From positions 1 to 64,000 of the forward strand of contig JAKALA010000001.1 of NCBI GenBank assembly GCA_021813325.1: a stretch of 64,000 bases of DNA. Reading direction: 5' to 3'. Numbering within the stretch: position 1 is the stretch's first letter; each line of letters opens with the position of its first letter. This stretch comes from a bacterium (GTDB lineage Bacteria > Verrucomicrobiota > Verrucomicrobiia > Limisphaerales > UBA11358). Positions 26,104 to 35,324 of this stretch are shown here, in pieces. Below the pieces are notes generated by a model. That model ran no database searches. It was not told the DNA's origin and saw only the letters and a list, made by a program, of their open reading frames with translations. The position numbers were made by a program, and so were the translations under genes.

Positions 26104-26232
26104 GTGGGTTTACTCGGAGAAGAAGAGCTTGGAGGCAATATTTGTCCACAGGGGGCCAAAATCTAAAAGCAATCCGTAGTCAGCCGCTCCATCCAATTGA
26201 GCTTTGGGTGCGCCAAAGGCGCGTAAACCCAC
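26104..26232. repeat. 10-bp inverted repeat enclosing a tRNA relic
   Basis: GTGGGTTTAC (26104-26113) and GTAAACCCAC (26223-26232) are perfect inverted copies 109 bp apart. The enclosed segment contains the tRNA 5'-half relic. They could be the ends of a small non-autonomous element or coincidence; no target duplication was seen. Confidence 0.4.
26163..26211 (-). pseudogene. tRNA-Arg-like 5'-half relic
   Basis: On the minus strand it reads GCACCC, AAAGCUCAAUUGGAUGGAGC, then GGCUGACUACGGAUU. The D-arm is nearly identical to the intact tRNA-Arg 320 bp away, and the loop CUACGGA would carry anticodon ACG. The 3' half (anticodon stem partner, T-arm and acceptor) is missing, so it cannot fold as a tRNA. 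Confidence 0.55.
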
Positions 26233-26297
26233 AAGGCGACCTTTGCCAGCGGCAAGATTTTTCAAAACGTCAAATCAAGTTTGGCGGGCCGACGGCG

Positions 26298-27182
26298 CTA
26301 GTTCTTCGCCGGCGGCGGAACGACCGGGTTGGTCAGCGGCAATAATTCGTCGGGCGCCCGCACCACGGGATACTCGCTGGCTTTCAAGCGGCGAGTGCCG
26401 CCTCGAACCAACACTTCGCCATTCGCATCGACGGTTAAACGCGGGCGGGAAACAAAGTTATCATAAGTATCTTGCTGGGCGATGGTGCCGTCGGGATTGA
26501 CAATCGCGTAGCTGAAAATCTGCCCGCCCGTTTGCCAGAGCACGTTTAAGCGGCTTAACCGGTCGATCTGCGCCTCCGGGCGGCTGAACGACACCATCGG
26601 CCCCAAAACGCTGACTTTATAAACCCGGGCTTCCATCGTGTCGCTCACCTGCACATAAAGGCGCAACTGATCCCGGAGATAATTGGCCTGTTCCAACGTG
26701 TATTTGCGGGCGTCGGGCATTTGGTTGCCGGCGGTGGGCACGCCGAAATCCTGCTGCCACAGCTTGGCGCCGTTGATGACGTCAAACATTTTCGGCTCGC
26801 TGGTCAGTTGCGACGACCATTGCTTGATGCGCAAGGTGGCAATGACCCGGTAACGGCCCGGCTTCGTCATCGCAAAATACGGCTGCAAGTCCACCCGCTT
26901 GATGGCCATCTGCGAAGAATCCAGGTCAAACGGTCCCACAACGGGCACCTCGCCGTTTTTGATCACCACAAAGCCATCGACCGATTCGACTGAAAATGTC
27001 AGCCAAGCCGGGTCTTCGCCCAAATGCAACTGCTGTCCGGAAAGATTGGTGATCTTCACCGCCAGCGGCACGGATTCACTCGGCAGAAATTGTTCCTGCT
27101 CCAGCGACAGTTCCATGCTCACTTGGGCCGAAGCGGTGATCGCCGCCAGTATCGCCAGCCCGATTGCCAGGAAAATTTTCAT
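26298..27182 (-). CDS. Secreted protein of unknown function
   Basis: 294 residues with a signal peptide (MKIFLAIGLAILAAITASAQ). The mature N-terminal part (about 22-125) has an Ig-like beta pattern: LPSESVPLAVKITNLSGQQLHL and MTKPGRYRVIATLRI, reminiscent of intracellular-proteinase-inhibitor-like or BsuPI-type beta-sandwiches. The C-terminal part (about 190-260) repeats short beta segments such as LNVLWQTGGQIFSYAIVNPDGTI. No catalytic motif was seen. It stands alone between the scarred tRNA locus and the divergent regulator gene. Periplasmic or surface location is predicted. Confidence 0.75.
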   Translation of the reverse strand: MKIFLAIGLAILAAITASAQVSMELSLEQEQFLPSESVPLAVKITNLSGQQLHLGEDPAWLTFSVESVDGFVVIKNGEVPVVGPFDLDSSQMAIKRVDLQPYFAMTKPGRYRVIATLRIKQWSSQLTSEPKMFDVINGAKLWQQDFGVPTAGNQMPDARKYTLEQANYLRDQLRLYVQVSDTMEARVYKVSVLGPMVSFSRPEAQIDRLSRLNVLWQTGGQIFSYAIVNPDGTIAQQDTYDNFVSRPRLTVDANGEVLVRGGTRRLKASEYPVVRAPDELLPLTNPVVPPPAKN

Positions 27183-27346
27183 TTGATTATGGACAAGTTA
27201 ATCCGTCCGCCGTTCGAGGCAATCCAAAACGGGCGGCTGGAGAAAATCCGTCTTGGCGCGGCCGGGGCGGTTTTACGGAAGCGGACAGGTGACGCCACGC
27301 CGAAAATAGCTTTTGGCCATGGTGATTTTGGCATAGTTTGCCCCTC

Positions 27347-28693
27347 GTGAAGCACGAATCCCCGCGTATTTTGATTGTGGATGACGATCCCGGCCAGCGC
27401 AGCCTGCTGGATTCCTTCCTGCGCGGGCAGGGATTTGAAACCGTCCTCGCCGACTCCGGCGAACGCGCGTTGGAAGCCCTCCATGCCAGTCGTTTTGCGA
27501 TGATGATTTCCGATGTGCGGATGCCGGGATTGTCCGGATTGGAAACCCTTCGCCGGGTGCGGCAAAACTTCTCCTCGCTGCCCGTCTTGCTGGTGACGGC
27601 GTATGCGGATATCCGCGATGCCGTGGTGGCCATGCGCGATGGCGCGTTGAACTATCTCGCCAAGCCGATTGATCTCGATGAACTCCTCGCCACCGTTCAT
27701 CAGGCGACCGGCATGGTGGCGGAAGCAAACCTTCCGGCCGTCGCGGAGAAGGCGTTGCCGTCCCAGGTGATTGCCCGCAGTCCGTTGAGCGTGGCGCTGT
27801 TTCAACAGGTCGCGCTGATTGCGCCGTCAGAAGCGCGGGTTTTCATCACGGGCGAAAGCGGCACGGGCAAGGAGGTGGTGGCGGACATGATCCATAGATG
27901 GAGCGCCCGCGCGGCCGGGCCGCTGATCAAGGTGAATTGCGCGGCGATTCCCGAGACGCTGCTGGAGAGCGAGTTGTTCGGCCATGAGAAGGGCGCCTTC
28001 ACCGGCGCACACGCCCTGCGCGTGGGGCGTTTCGAAGAGGCGGACGGCGGCTCTATCTTTCTCGATGAAATTGCTGAGATGTCTTCCGCCTTGCAGGCCA
28101 AGCTGCTGCGCGTCATGCAGGACGGCAAATTTCAACGGGTCGGCTCCAACCGCGAAATCCACACCAACGCGCGCATTCTGGCGGCGAGCAATCGCGACAT
28201 GGAAGGCGAAGTGAAGGCGGGCCGGTTCCGGGAAGATTTATATTATCGCCTGAACGTGGTGGAACTCAATCTGCCGCCACTGCGCGAGCGGCGCGAAGAC
28301 ATTATTCCGCTGGCGAATTTATTTGCGGACGAATTTGCCCGCAACCGCGCCCGGCTGGCGGAAGCAACGGTGGATTGCCTGAAAAGCTATCACTGGCCCG
28401 GCAACGTGCGCGAGTTGCGCAACGCCATTGAACGCGCGGTGCTGCTGGCCCAAAGTGAATTGATTCTGCCGGATCATTTGCCTACCAGGCTGCGCGAGGC
28501 GGCCAGACAAACCGCACCGGTGATGACCTCGGACACGCAAACGATGGATGAAATTGAACGGCACGCGATCTTGACGGCGTTGCAGCAACACAAATCCAAC
28601 CGCACGGAAACGGCAAAGGCCCTGGGCATCAGCCGGCGGGCGTTGCTCTACAAGCTCCAGCGGCTGCGCCAGCAGGGATTTCAATTTGAGTGA
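27347..28693 (+). CDS. Sigma-54-dependent response regulator (NtrC family)
   Basis: 448 residues from GTG 27347 (TTG 27338 is an alternative). The receiver domain has the acidic pocket VDDD (11-14) and phospho-acceptor D56 (MISDVRMPG). The AAA+ domain has Walker A GESGTGKE starting at 169 and the sigma-54 contact loop GAFTGA (216-221). A Fis-type helix-turn-helix closes the protein ([23 protein letters not shown]). It activates RpoN-dependent promoters when phosphorylated. No sensor kinase gene is adjacent. It overlaps the convergent VOC gene by 13 bp. Confidence 0.95.
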   Translation: MKHESPRILIVDDDPGQRSLLDSFLRGQGFETVLADSGERALEALHASRFAMMISDVRMPGLSGLETLRRVRQNFSSLPVLLVTAYADIRDAVVAMRDGALNYLAKPIDLDELLATVHQATGMVAEANLPAVAEKALPSQVIARSPLSVALFQQVALIAPSEARVFITGESGTGKEVVADMIHRWSARAAGPLIKVNCAAIPETLLESELFGHEKGAFTGAHALRVGRFEEADGGSIFLDEIAEMSSALQAKLLRVMQDGKFQRVGSNREIHTNARILAASNRDMEGEVKAGRFREDLYYRLNVVELNLPPLRERREDIIPLANLFADEFARNRARLAEATVDCLKSYHWPGNVRELRNAIERAVLLAQSELILPDHLPTRLREAARQTAPVMTSDTQTMDEIERHAILTALQQHKSNRTETAKALGISRRALLYKLQRLRQQGFQFE

Positions 28694-29205
28694 GACGAAC
28701 TGGCAGCGCCGAGCAAGTCGTTTAAATTCAGTGGCCGCGTGAACATGGCCAGCTCGCCGGCCGCGGTTTTGGGCCAGTTTTTTTCGGGTCGATCCCAATA
28801 TAACTCCACGCCGTTGCCGTCCGGATCGCGCAGATAGAGCGCTTCGCTGACGCCGTGATCGGCGGCCCCGTCCAATTCCATGCCCGCCGCCACGACACGC
28901 CGCAGCGCGTCGGCCAGCAGCGCGCGGGTCGGATATAAAATGGCCAGGTGATAAAGTCCGGTGCAACGCGGCGGCGGCGGCGAACCGCCCTGACTCTCCC
29001 AGGTGTTGAGGCCGATGTGATGATGGTAGCCGCCGGCGGAGATGAACGCGGCTTGCGTGCCGAAGCGTTGCTGCAATTCAAATCCAAGCGCGCCGCAATA
29101 AAAATTCAGCGCGCGCTCCAAATTGGCCACCTTGAGGTGGACGTGGCCTATGCGAACTCGTGAATCGATGGGTTGAAAGACAACTGGTTGCGATGGAACA
29201 GTCAT
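28681..29205 (-). CDS. VOC-family (glyoxalase/extradiol dioxygenase-like) protein
   Basis: 174 residues with one vicinal-oxygen-chelate repeat pair. The N-terminal module starts [24 protein letters not shown], and the second has [21 protein letters not shown] with [16 protein letters not shown]. Candidate metal ligands are H21, H83 (approximate) and the E of VELYWD, as in CatE-like proteins. A His-rich segment ([12 protein letters not shown]) matches the CatE-type subgroup. The substrate is unknown. The gene stands alone on the minus strand. Confidence 0.85.
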   Translation of the reverse strand: MTVPSQPVVFQPIDSRVRIGHVHLKVANLERALNFYCGALGFELQQRFGTQAAFISAGGYHHHIGLNTWESQGGSPPPPRCTGLYHLAILYPTRALLADALRRVVAAGMELDGAADHGVSEALYLRDPDGNGVELYWDRPEKNWPKTAAGELAMFTRPLNLNDLLGAASSSHSN

Positions 29206-29605
29206 GTCTCTCTTTAAGCCCGATTCGGTCTTTTGGCAATACTGTGGGATTTTCTTCGCGGTTGCCGGTTGAACAGAAAATCTCGTTCTGCAGGCAGAAT
29301 CGATCTAACGCGTCGATTAAGCTGAACTCGATATTTTCCATCTGATTATGCAACCAATTCGGCAATTGGCCGTGGATCAGCGTCAGACTTCGCGGAGGTT
29401 GACGCGGCCCGGCAGTTTTCAATTTTTCACAGCACAAATGCCCAGCCAACCGTTGACAGTCCGAGGCCATGAATCCAATGGCGATTTCCAAGAGATTTCC
29501 CCGGGCCTTGGTCACTGCCACCCCTGAGGTTTTACCGCACCAACTCAAGGTGAACTTTTCTAACAACCGGTTGACATAAGCGCTTTTGAGGCGAAGTATG
29601 GGGCC
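29206..29605. other. 400-bp intergenic region before the ABC importer
   Basis: No gene was recognised. Its 3' end carries the candidate promoter at 29571-29599. A frame crossing it on the minus strand extends into the VOC and importer genes and has no family features. Confidence 0.4.
29571..29599 (+). promoter_or_regulatory. Candidate promoter giving a leaderless importer mRNA
   Basis: A perfect -35 TTGACA (29571-29576) and a weak -10 AAGTAT (29594-29599) are separated by 17 bp. The expected start falls at or next to the A of the ATG at 29606, so the transcript would be leaderless or nearly so. No Shine-Dalgarno sequence precedes the ATG. Confidence 0.4.
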
Positions 29606-30640
29606 ATGAAGACAAATTGGCTTTGTCTCATGATACTGTGCCTGCTGACCGGTTTCAGTGCAATGGGCGCTGAAAAAGTCGTGCTTCGGGTCGGGCATTT
29701 TTCCAACGTCACCCACGCGCAAGGCGTGATCGGACACGGACTGTCGCGTCAGGGCAAAGGCTGGTTTGAAGCACGCCTCGGCCCGAACGTCGAAGTTCAA
29801 TGGTTTGTTTATAACGCCGGGCCTTCCGCCACCGAAGCCATTTTTGCGGGATCACTGGACCTGACCTACGTCGGCCCCAATCCCGCCATCAATGCGCATC
29901 TGAAATCCCGGGGTGAAGAAATCCGCATCGTGGCCGGTGCCTGTAGCGGCGGCGCCGCCCTGGTGGTGCCGCCCGACGGACGCATCAAAACCGATGCCGA
30001 TTTTCGCGGCAAGAAACTCGCCACGCCGCAATTTGGCAACACGCAGGACGTGGCCGCCCGCGCCTGGCTGCAATCAAAAGGCTTTCGCGTGCGCATGACC
30101 GGCGGCGACGTGCTGGTCGTGCCCACGGCAAACGCCGACCAATTGCCGCTGTTCACCCAAGGCAGTCTGGATGCCGTGTGGACGGTGGAACCGTGGGTCA
30201 GCCGTCTGGTGCTGGAAGCCAACGGCAAGGTTTATCTCGAGGAAAATTCGCTTTGGAATCAAACCCAAGGCAAGTATGTCACCACGCATCTGGTCAGCCG
30301 CGTCCGTTTCCTGAACCAGCATCCCGAGCTGGTCAAACAATGGATCGCCGCCCAGGTTGAATTGACCACTTGGATCAAGCAGCATCCGGACGAGGCGAAA
30401 AAGCTTTTTAACGACGAAATTAAAGTCGAGACCACCAAAGCCCTGCCCGCACCAACGCTCAATCGCGCCTGGGAACATTTGACGCTGACCGACGACCCGA
30501 TCCGCGCCTCGCTGGTCAAATCCGCCAACGACGCCCACCGCATTGGCTTTCTGAAGAGCGAACCCGACTTGTCAAAAATTTACCGGCTGGACTTGTTGAA
30601 TGCCGTGTTGCGTGAAAAAGGAATGCCGGAAGTGCCATGA
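29606..30640 (+). CDS. ABC importer substrate-binding protein (SsuA/NMT1-like)
   Basis: 344 residues with a signal peptide (about 1-22, LCLMILCLLTGFSAMGA). The type II periplasmic-binding fold begins VVLRVGHFSNVTHAQGVIGHGL and shows GSLDLTYVGPNPAINA and LATPQFGNTQDVAARAWL, typical of the aliphatic sulfonate/nitrate/taurine family. An extra C-terminal helix region (about 230-340) contacts no known motif. Its stop overlaps the ATPase start by 4 bp. The ligand is uncertain among sulfonates, taurine and nitrate. Confidence 0.9.
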   Translation: MKTNWLCLMILCLLTGFSAMGAEKVVLRVGHFSNVTHAQGVIGHGLSRQGKGWFEARLGPNVEVQWFVYNAGPSATEAIFAGSLDLTYVGPNPAINAHLKSRGEEIRIVAGACSGGAALVVPPDGRIKTDADFRGKKLATPQFGNTQDVAARAWLQSKGFRVRMTGGDVLVVPTANADQLPLFTQGSLDAVWTVEPWVSRLVLEANGKVYLEENSLWNQTQGKYVTTHLVSRVRFLNQHPELVKQWIAAQVELTTWIKQHPDEAKKLFNDEIKVETTKALPAPTLNRAWEHLTLTDDPIRASLVKSANDAHRIGFLKSEPDLSKIYRLDLLNAVLREKGMPEVP

Positions 30641-31458
30641 CAACCCTGGCTGAAGAACTGAATCCTGTCTCGCCCGAAAAACTGGTGGTGGACGCTGTTT
30701 CCAAGACGTTTCGCGCGCGCCGTTCGGCAGTGCCCGCGTTGGACAACGTTTCGCTCACGGTTCAGGAGGGGGAATTTGTCTGTCTGGTGGGCCCCAGCGG
30801 ATGCGGCAAATCCACCCTGCTCAACATCATTGCCGGCCTGGAAAAACCGGATTCCGGCCAGGTGCTGGCGGACGGCAAAGCCGTGACCAACCCCGGACGG
30901 GAGCGCATGATGATGTTCCAGGAATCGGCGTTGTTCCCGTGGCTGGACGTGATCAACAACGTGATGTTCGGGCTTAAACTGAAACCCAATCTCAACCATC
31001 AAGAACGACGCGAAGTGGCGGAGTATTATCTTCATTTGGTTGGACTGGATAAATTTCTCGAGGCCAATGTTCATGAACTGTCCGGCGGCATGAAGCAGCG
31101 CGTGGCGCTGGCCCGCGCCCTGGCGCCCAATCCCCGGGTTTTGCTGATGGATGAACCCTTCGCCGCGCTGGACGCCCTGACCCGCGAACAGCTTTACAGC
31201 GATATTCAACGCATCTGGCAGGAACGCCGAAAAACGATCATATTTGTAACCCACAACGTTCGCGAGGCCGCTTGCTTGGGCGATCGGGTCGTGGTGTTTT
31301 CGCCGCATCCGGGGCGCATCCGCGAGCAGTTCAGCATCCCACTGCCCCGGCCCCGCGATATCAACAGCGTGGAAGTCGCCCAATATTCCGGCGAGATCGT
31401 CAAAGCATTAAAACAATATCTGCCCGCAACGCCCGAAACCGTGACCGCCAATTCATGA
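30637..31458 (+). CDS. ABC importer ATPase (SsuB/TauB/NrtD-like)
   Basis: 273 residues. Walker A GPSGCGKST (52-60), Q-loop MFQESALFPWLDV, signature LSGGMKQR (148-155), Walker B VLLMDEP and a switch His (VTHNVREA) are all intact. It energises the importer at the cytoplasmic face. ATGA overlaps on both sides couple it to the binding protein and permease. Confidence 0.95.
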   Translation: MTTLAEELNPVSPEKLVVDAVSKTFRARRSAVPALDNVSLTVQEGEFVCLVGPSGCGKSTLLNIIAGLEKPDSGQVLADGKAVTNPGRERMMMFQESALFPWLDVINNVMFGLKLKPNLNHQERREVAEYYLHLVGLDKFLEANVHELSGGMKQRVALARALAPNPRVLLMDEPFAALDALTREQLYSDIQRIWQERRKTIIFVTHNVREAACLGDRVVVFSPHPGRIREQFSIPLPRPRDINSVEVAQYSGEIVKALKQYLPATPETVTANS

Positions 31459-32216
31459 AACGCCGGCTCATCGCTGCCCTGTTCTTCCTGATGCTCCTTG
31501 GCATCTGGGAATTGCTGTGCCGCGCCAAAATCTGGTCGCCGGTCATGATGCCCGAACCGCTGGCCGTGGGAGAATATTTATGGGAATCGCTCCGTGACGG
31601 CACCTTGGGCCAGGCCACGTTGGTCACCCTGCGGCGATTGCTCATCGGCTATCTGGCCGGCGTGGCCATCGGCCTGCCGCTGGGTTTGCTCACCGCCCGG
31701 TTTAAGACGGTGGAAGACACACTGGGGGTCATCGCCCTGGGCCTGCAAACTCTGCCGAGCGTCTGCTGGGTGCCGCTGGCGCTCTTGTGGTTTGGTCAGA
31801 CGGAAATGGCCATGTTGTTTGTGGTCGTCATGGGATCGGTCTGGTCCGTGGTCATCGCCACCGACAACGGCGTGCGCACGGTTCCACCGATTTACGCCCG
31901 GGCGGCGCGGACCATGGGTTCGCGCGGACTGCATACCTGGCTGAAGGTGATTTTGCCCGCAGCGCTTCCCTTCATCGTCAGCGGCATGAAACAGGGCTGG
32001 GCCTTTGCGTGGCGCTCGCTGATGGCGGCGGAAATTTTCGTCACCATCCTGACCGGTTTTGGGCTGGGGCATCTCTTGCATTATGGACGCGAGCTGCATG
32101 CCATGGATCAAATCATCGGCATCATGCTGGTCATTATCGCGATTGGCTTGCTGGCGGATAAAATCCTGTTTTCGCCCTGGGAAAAATATCTGCACCGGCG
32201 CTGGGGAACAGACTGA
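31455..32216 (+). CDS. ABC importer permease (SsuC/TauC-like)
   Basis: 253 residues, about six membrane helices. The ATG at 31455 overlaps the ATPase stop and starts a typical N-terminal helix (LIAALFFLMLLGIWELL). The permease EAA-like loop reads RAARTMGSRGLHTWLKVILPAALPFI (about 155-180). Upstream in-frame starts would lie inside the ATPase gene and are rejected. This completes an SsuABC-type importer. Confidence 0.93.
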   Translation: MKRRLIAALFFLMLLGIWELLCRAKIWSPVMMPEPLAVGEYLWESLRDGTLGQATLVTLRRLLIGYLAGVAIGLPLGLLTARFKTVEDTLGVIALGLQTLPSVCWVPLALLWFGQTEMAMLFVVVMGSVWSVVIATDNGVRTVPPIYARAARTMGSRGLHTWLKVILPAALPFIVSGMKQGWAFAWRSLMAAEIFVTILTGFGLGHLLHYGRELHAMDQIIGIMLVIIAIGLLADKILFSPWEKYLHRRWGTD

Positions 32217-32271
32217 ACCCAGCCATTCAAAAGGAACGACGCGGTTCAGCCGCCAATGACGGAAGCGAGTT

Positions 32272-32964
32272 TTAAAGGAAACCGCGCTCACCCGTTTTGA
32301 CGCCGATTCGCGGACATAAATTTGCAATTTCACAATTTGCGCAATCCGGTTTGCGCGCCTCGCAGCGGCGGCGGCCGTGCCAGATCAGCCAGTGGCTGAA
32401 CAGCGTCCAATCGGTTGGCGGCACCAGCTTCATCAGTTCCTGCTCCAGTTTCACAGCGTCCGTGCCCTTGGCCAGCCCAAGACGATTGCTCAAACGGGTG
32501 ACATGCGTGTCAACCACCACGCCGACATTGATGCCGAAAGCATTGCCGAGAACGACATTCGCGGTTTTGCGTCCGACGCCGGCCAGCGCGTGCAGTTCGT
32601 CCATGGTGCGCGGGACGTCGCCACGGAATTTTTCCACGAGCGTGGTGCAACAAGCCTTTATGTTTTTGGCTTTGTTACGGAAAAATCCCGTGGTTTTGAC
32701 GGCTGCTTCAATTTCCGCCAACGGTGCTTCCGCGAAATCTTTGGCCGTCCGATATTTTTTAAACAGCTTGGCGGTGACCAGGTTCACGCGTTTGTCCGTG
32801 CATTGAGCCGAGAGGATGGTGGCCACGAGCAGTTGCAACGGATTGGCGAAGTTGAGTTCGCAATGCGCCTGGGGATAGACGCGCTTGAGCACGGCAATAA
32901 TTTGCTGCGTGCGTTCAAATCTGGCGGCGTTGGTCTCGCGCGGCATGGCGGGGAATTCTGCCAC
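32272..32964 (-). CDS. nth: Endonuclease III
   Basis: 230-residue base-excision-repair DNA glycosylase/AP lyase. The helix-hairpin-helix LAGVGRKTANVVL contains catalytic Lys133, and the conserved Asp is D152 (VDTHVTRLSNRLGL). The 4Fe-4S cluster loop is complete: C201-x6-C208-x2-C211-x5-C217. Met7 (32946) is an alternative start closer to the usual length. It lies 55 bp from the convergent importer operon. Confidence 0.96.
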   Translation of the reverse strand: MAEFPAMPRETNAARFERTQQIIAVLKRVYPQAHCELNFANPLQLLVATILSAQCTDKRVNLVTAKLFKKYRTAKDFAEAPLAEIEAAVKTTGFFRNKAKNIKACCTTLVEKFRGDVPRTMDELHALAGVGRKTANVVLGNAFGINVGVVVDTHVTRLSNRLGLAKGTDAVKLEQELMKLVPPTDWTLFSHWLIWHGRRRCEARKPDCANCEIANLCPRIGVKTGERGFL

Positions 32965-32971
32965 AGCCGCG

Positions 32972-33005
32972 AAAAATAAAAAAGCCCGGACCGCAGTCCG
33001 GGCTT
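32972..33005 (-). terminator. Intrinsic terminator after the EF-hand membrane protein gene
   Basis: A perfect 10-bp stem (AAGCCCGGAC / GTCCGGGCTT, 32982-32991 with 32996-33005) with a 4-nt loop. Read on the minus strand it is followed by TTTTTTATTTTT, a strong U-tract. It ends the minus-strand gene that stops at 33021 and insulates the downstream nth gene. Confidence 0.88.
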
Positions 33006-33020
33006 GCTGACGGGCAAAAC

Positions 33021-35285
33021 TTATTTGGCCGGCGCGTTGGTGGTTGCGGCGGCGGGCGGCACGACGGCCGATGTCGCTGCGGCGGCTTTAGCCTTGGCGG
33101 CGGCTTCATCCAGCGCCTTCTGGATGTCCGCCGGGACCTTGGCAAGCCTATGGATTCCGGCCAGGTCATCATTGCCTTCGGTCCAGCGCCACAGACGGCC
33201 TTGATCGTCGTTCAAAAATGACCAGAGGCAGGCCAGCACCAGCGCCAACAAAGCCAGTTTTGGCAGCAACGCGGATTTCGGCGCATACTTGTCGCGCAGG
33301 TCCACGCTGGCGCCGTGCGGCAGTTTCGCAATGCCCGTTAGGCTGGTTCCAAAGGGAACATTGATCTTGGCCCGGGCATTCACCGCCCAGCCGTTGGCAT
33401 CCAGGATGGGGCCGAGATTGCGTTTGCGCAGTTTCATGTAGGCCAGAATCACCGACGGAAGGGAAATGATCAGCATGATGCCCGCGATGATCAACGGCAG
33501 TTTCCAAAACGGCACGTCTTTGAACAAGCCCAGGAAATAGGCGAAGGCCGTGGAAATCGCCCCGAAAGCGACGCCCATCGCGGCGACGGCGCCCACATCC
33601 ACTTTCTTGTCGGGAGGGGCGGGTTTGGACTTGTCGGCGTTGGCCGTGACATCGGCCGCCTTGGCCAGGTCGGCATTGGCCTTGGCATCGGCGGCGGCGG
33701 CGCGTTTGTTGATTTGCTCCTCGATCATCCGCACCAGTTTTTTATACGGCGCCCAAAACGCCTGACGCAGGCTGATGGGATTGGCGAGAATCTTGGTGAT
33801 GGTGGCGTCGTAATCCTGGCCTTTGCGGTCGTAGAATACACCGTTGCGTCCGACCATCAGGTTTTCGTCGTCGCCCTGCGAGAAGATGGCCACGATGCTC
33901 AACTTTTGCCCGGTGGCCTTGCGCACGCAATCGCAGTAGGCGAGATAGGCGCCGGCGAGTCCAGCCATGACGCCGTGCTTGCCCGCGTCTTCCACCGTGA
34001 TGCATAGGTTGCAGGAACGCTGGTCGAGAAACAGCGTGCCGCACTGGAAAATGCCCGGCTCGCCGCCATCGTAAAGATCCTTGAAGTTGACAAAATTCTG
34101 GCAGAGCAAATGCAGGTCGCGCACGAAGCGAACCAGCTTTTCCACATTCGCGATGGAATTCGCCTCTTTCTCCAGCGCCTTGTCCTGGGCGATGAGCGCG
34201 TTGATTTGCTCCTGCGATTTGGCGGCGAGAATTTCCGTCACGCGCGCGATGCCGAGCTTTTCCACGACCGCGCCGGCCTTGCCGGAATTCCACGCATCGA
34301 ACGGCGCGAGCCGGGCTTGCAGCGCCGCCCAGTCGGCTTCCGTCAATTCGATCTTGTCGCCGAGCAGCGGTTTCACGGCGTTGTCGAGCAAACCGGCCAC
34401 GGCGGCGGCATGAGCGGGATTCACGCCGGTTTTCAGGGGCAGCGGCTTGCCGGCGGCGATCTGGGCGAGTGGAAAGCCCGCAATTTCCCCCGCGTTGATG
34501 CTCAGATCTTTTGCAACCAGCGCGGCATATTCCGCCTCGGTGCGGTTCAACAACGCCACGGTGCGCGGGTCGAACGCGGCCAGCCGGCAACGTCCGAAAT
34601 AATCGTCCACCTTCGCCTTGACGGCTTTCACGGCGGCATGGGCGGCGCTGGTGCCGGCTCCGGCCGGCAGCACGCTGGCGTCGCCCTTGGCGGTCCAGGC
34701 GGCGAACGCCGCGCCTTCGGCGAAAAACGCGTCGGCCTTGGCCTGGTCAATGCCGGGCTTGCCGCTACGGTCGTTCACAAAGCCAAAACAGGCCATGATG
34801 TCGTTGATCACGGCCTTGGTGGCGGCGTCCTTGGCGGATTCAGTAATGATGACGCCGTCGCCGTTGAAGACGGTGTTGGCAAAAATCTTGTTCGCATCGC
34901 TGGCGTCGTCCAGGGAAATGGCGGTGGCCTCCGGCTTGCCCAGGTTGACCAAAATCTGCTTCGCGGAAGCCAGCAACGTGGCGTCGGCCATATCCGCCAG
35001 CGCCACGCTGTCGCTCCGCTTCACGAGTGTGTCCGCGCTCTTGAGCATGGAAGCGGCCCATTTGACCGCGGCAATGAGTTCGTTGGCGCGAATGCGCTTG
35101 TCGCCGTCGGTGTCGATCAAGGCCGCCGTGCGGGGATCAAATTCAATGCCGGTCGTTGGACAGGCCAGCGCGACCCAGAGTTTTTGGTCAAGTTGATCCA
35201 GGCTGGTGAGGTCGGCGCCCGTTTCGAGTTTGACCTGGTCGAAGCCGCCGGCGCGGAAGAATTTCCAATTGTGAGTTGAGGGCAT
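33021..35285 (-). CDS. Large membrane-anchored protein of unknown function with EF-hand-like motif
   Basis: 754 residues. An EF-hand-like loop (DTDGDKRIRANEL, 58-70) lies in the N-terminal region. A long helical soluble part follows (about 80-400), then a conserved Cys-containing block (about 400-520: QCGTLFLDQRSCNLCITVEDA and YCDCVRK). Three hydrophobic spans occur at about 565-585, 595-617 and 665-685, and the Ala-rich tail ends APAK. No enzyme motif was recognised, and no signal peptide is present, so the N-terminal part is probably cytoplasmic. It has its own terminator and follows a lipoprotein gene 39 bp upstream. Confidence 0.75.
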   Translation of the reverse strand: MPSTHNWKFFRAGGFDQVKLETGADLTSLDQLDQKLWVALACPTTGIEFDPRTAALIDTDGDKRIRANELIAAVKWAASMLKSADTLVKRSDSVALADMADATLLASAKQILVNLGKPEATAISLDDASDANKIFANTVFNGDGVIITESAKDAATKAVINDIMACFGFVNDRSGKPGIDQAKADAFFAEGAAFAAWTAKGDASVLPAGAGTSAAHAAVKAVKAKVDDYFGRCRLAAFDPRTVALLNRTEAEYAALVAKDLSINAGEIAGFPLAQIAAGKPLPLKTGVNPAHAAAVAGLLDNAVKPLLGDKIELTEADWAALQARLAPFDAWNSGKAGAVVEKLGIARVTEILAAKSQEQINALIAQDKALEKEANSIANVEKLVRFVRDLHLLCQNFVNFKDLYDGGEPGIFQCGTLFLDQRSCNLCITVEDAGKHGVMAGLAGAYLAYCDCVRKATGQKLSIVAIFSQGDDENLMVGRNGVFYDRKGQDYDATITKILANPISLRQAFWAPYKKLVRMIEEQINKRAAAADAKANADLAKAADVTANADKSKPAPPDKKVDVGAVAAMGVAFGAISTAFAYFLGLFKDVPFWKLPLIIAGIMLIISLPSVILAYMKLRKRNLGPILDANGWAVNARAKINVPFGTSLTGIAKLPHGASVDLRDKYAPKSALLPKLALLALVLACLWSFLNDDQGRLWRWTEGNDDLAGIHRLAKVPADIQKALDEAAAKAKAAAATSAVVPPAAATTNAPAK

Positions 35286-35324
35286 AAATTTCTGATTATT
35301 TTGAGACGGTTTGTGGCGGTGAAA

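Noticed and set aside
27329-27341. TGGCA...TTGC resembling a sigma-54 promoter before the NtrC-family gene
   Set aside because: The GG and GC elements are two bases too close, and the site overlaps the start region.
34110-35279. 389-codon plus-strand frame opposite the EF-hand protein
   Set aside because: Antisense shadow of a gene with its own terminator; no family features.
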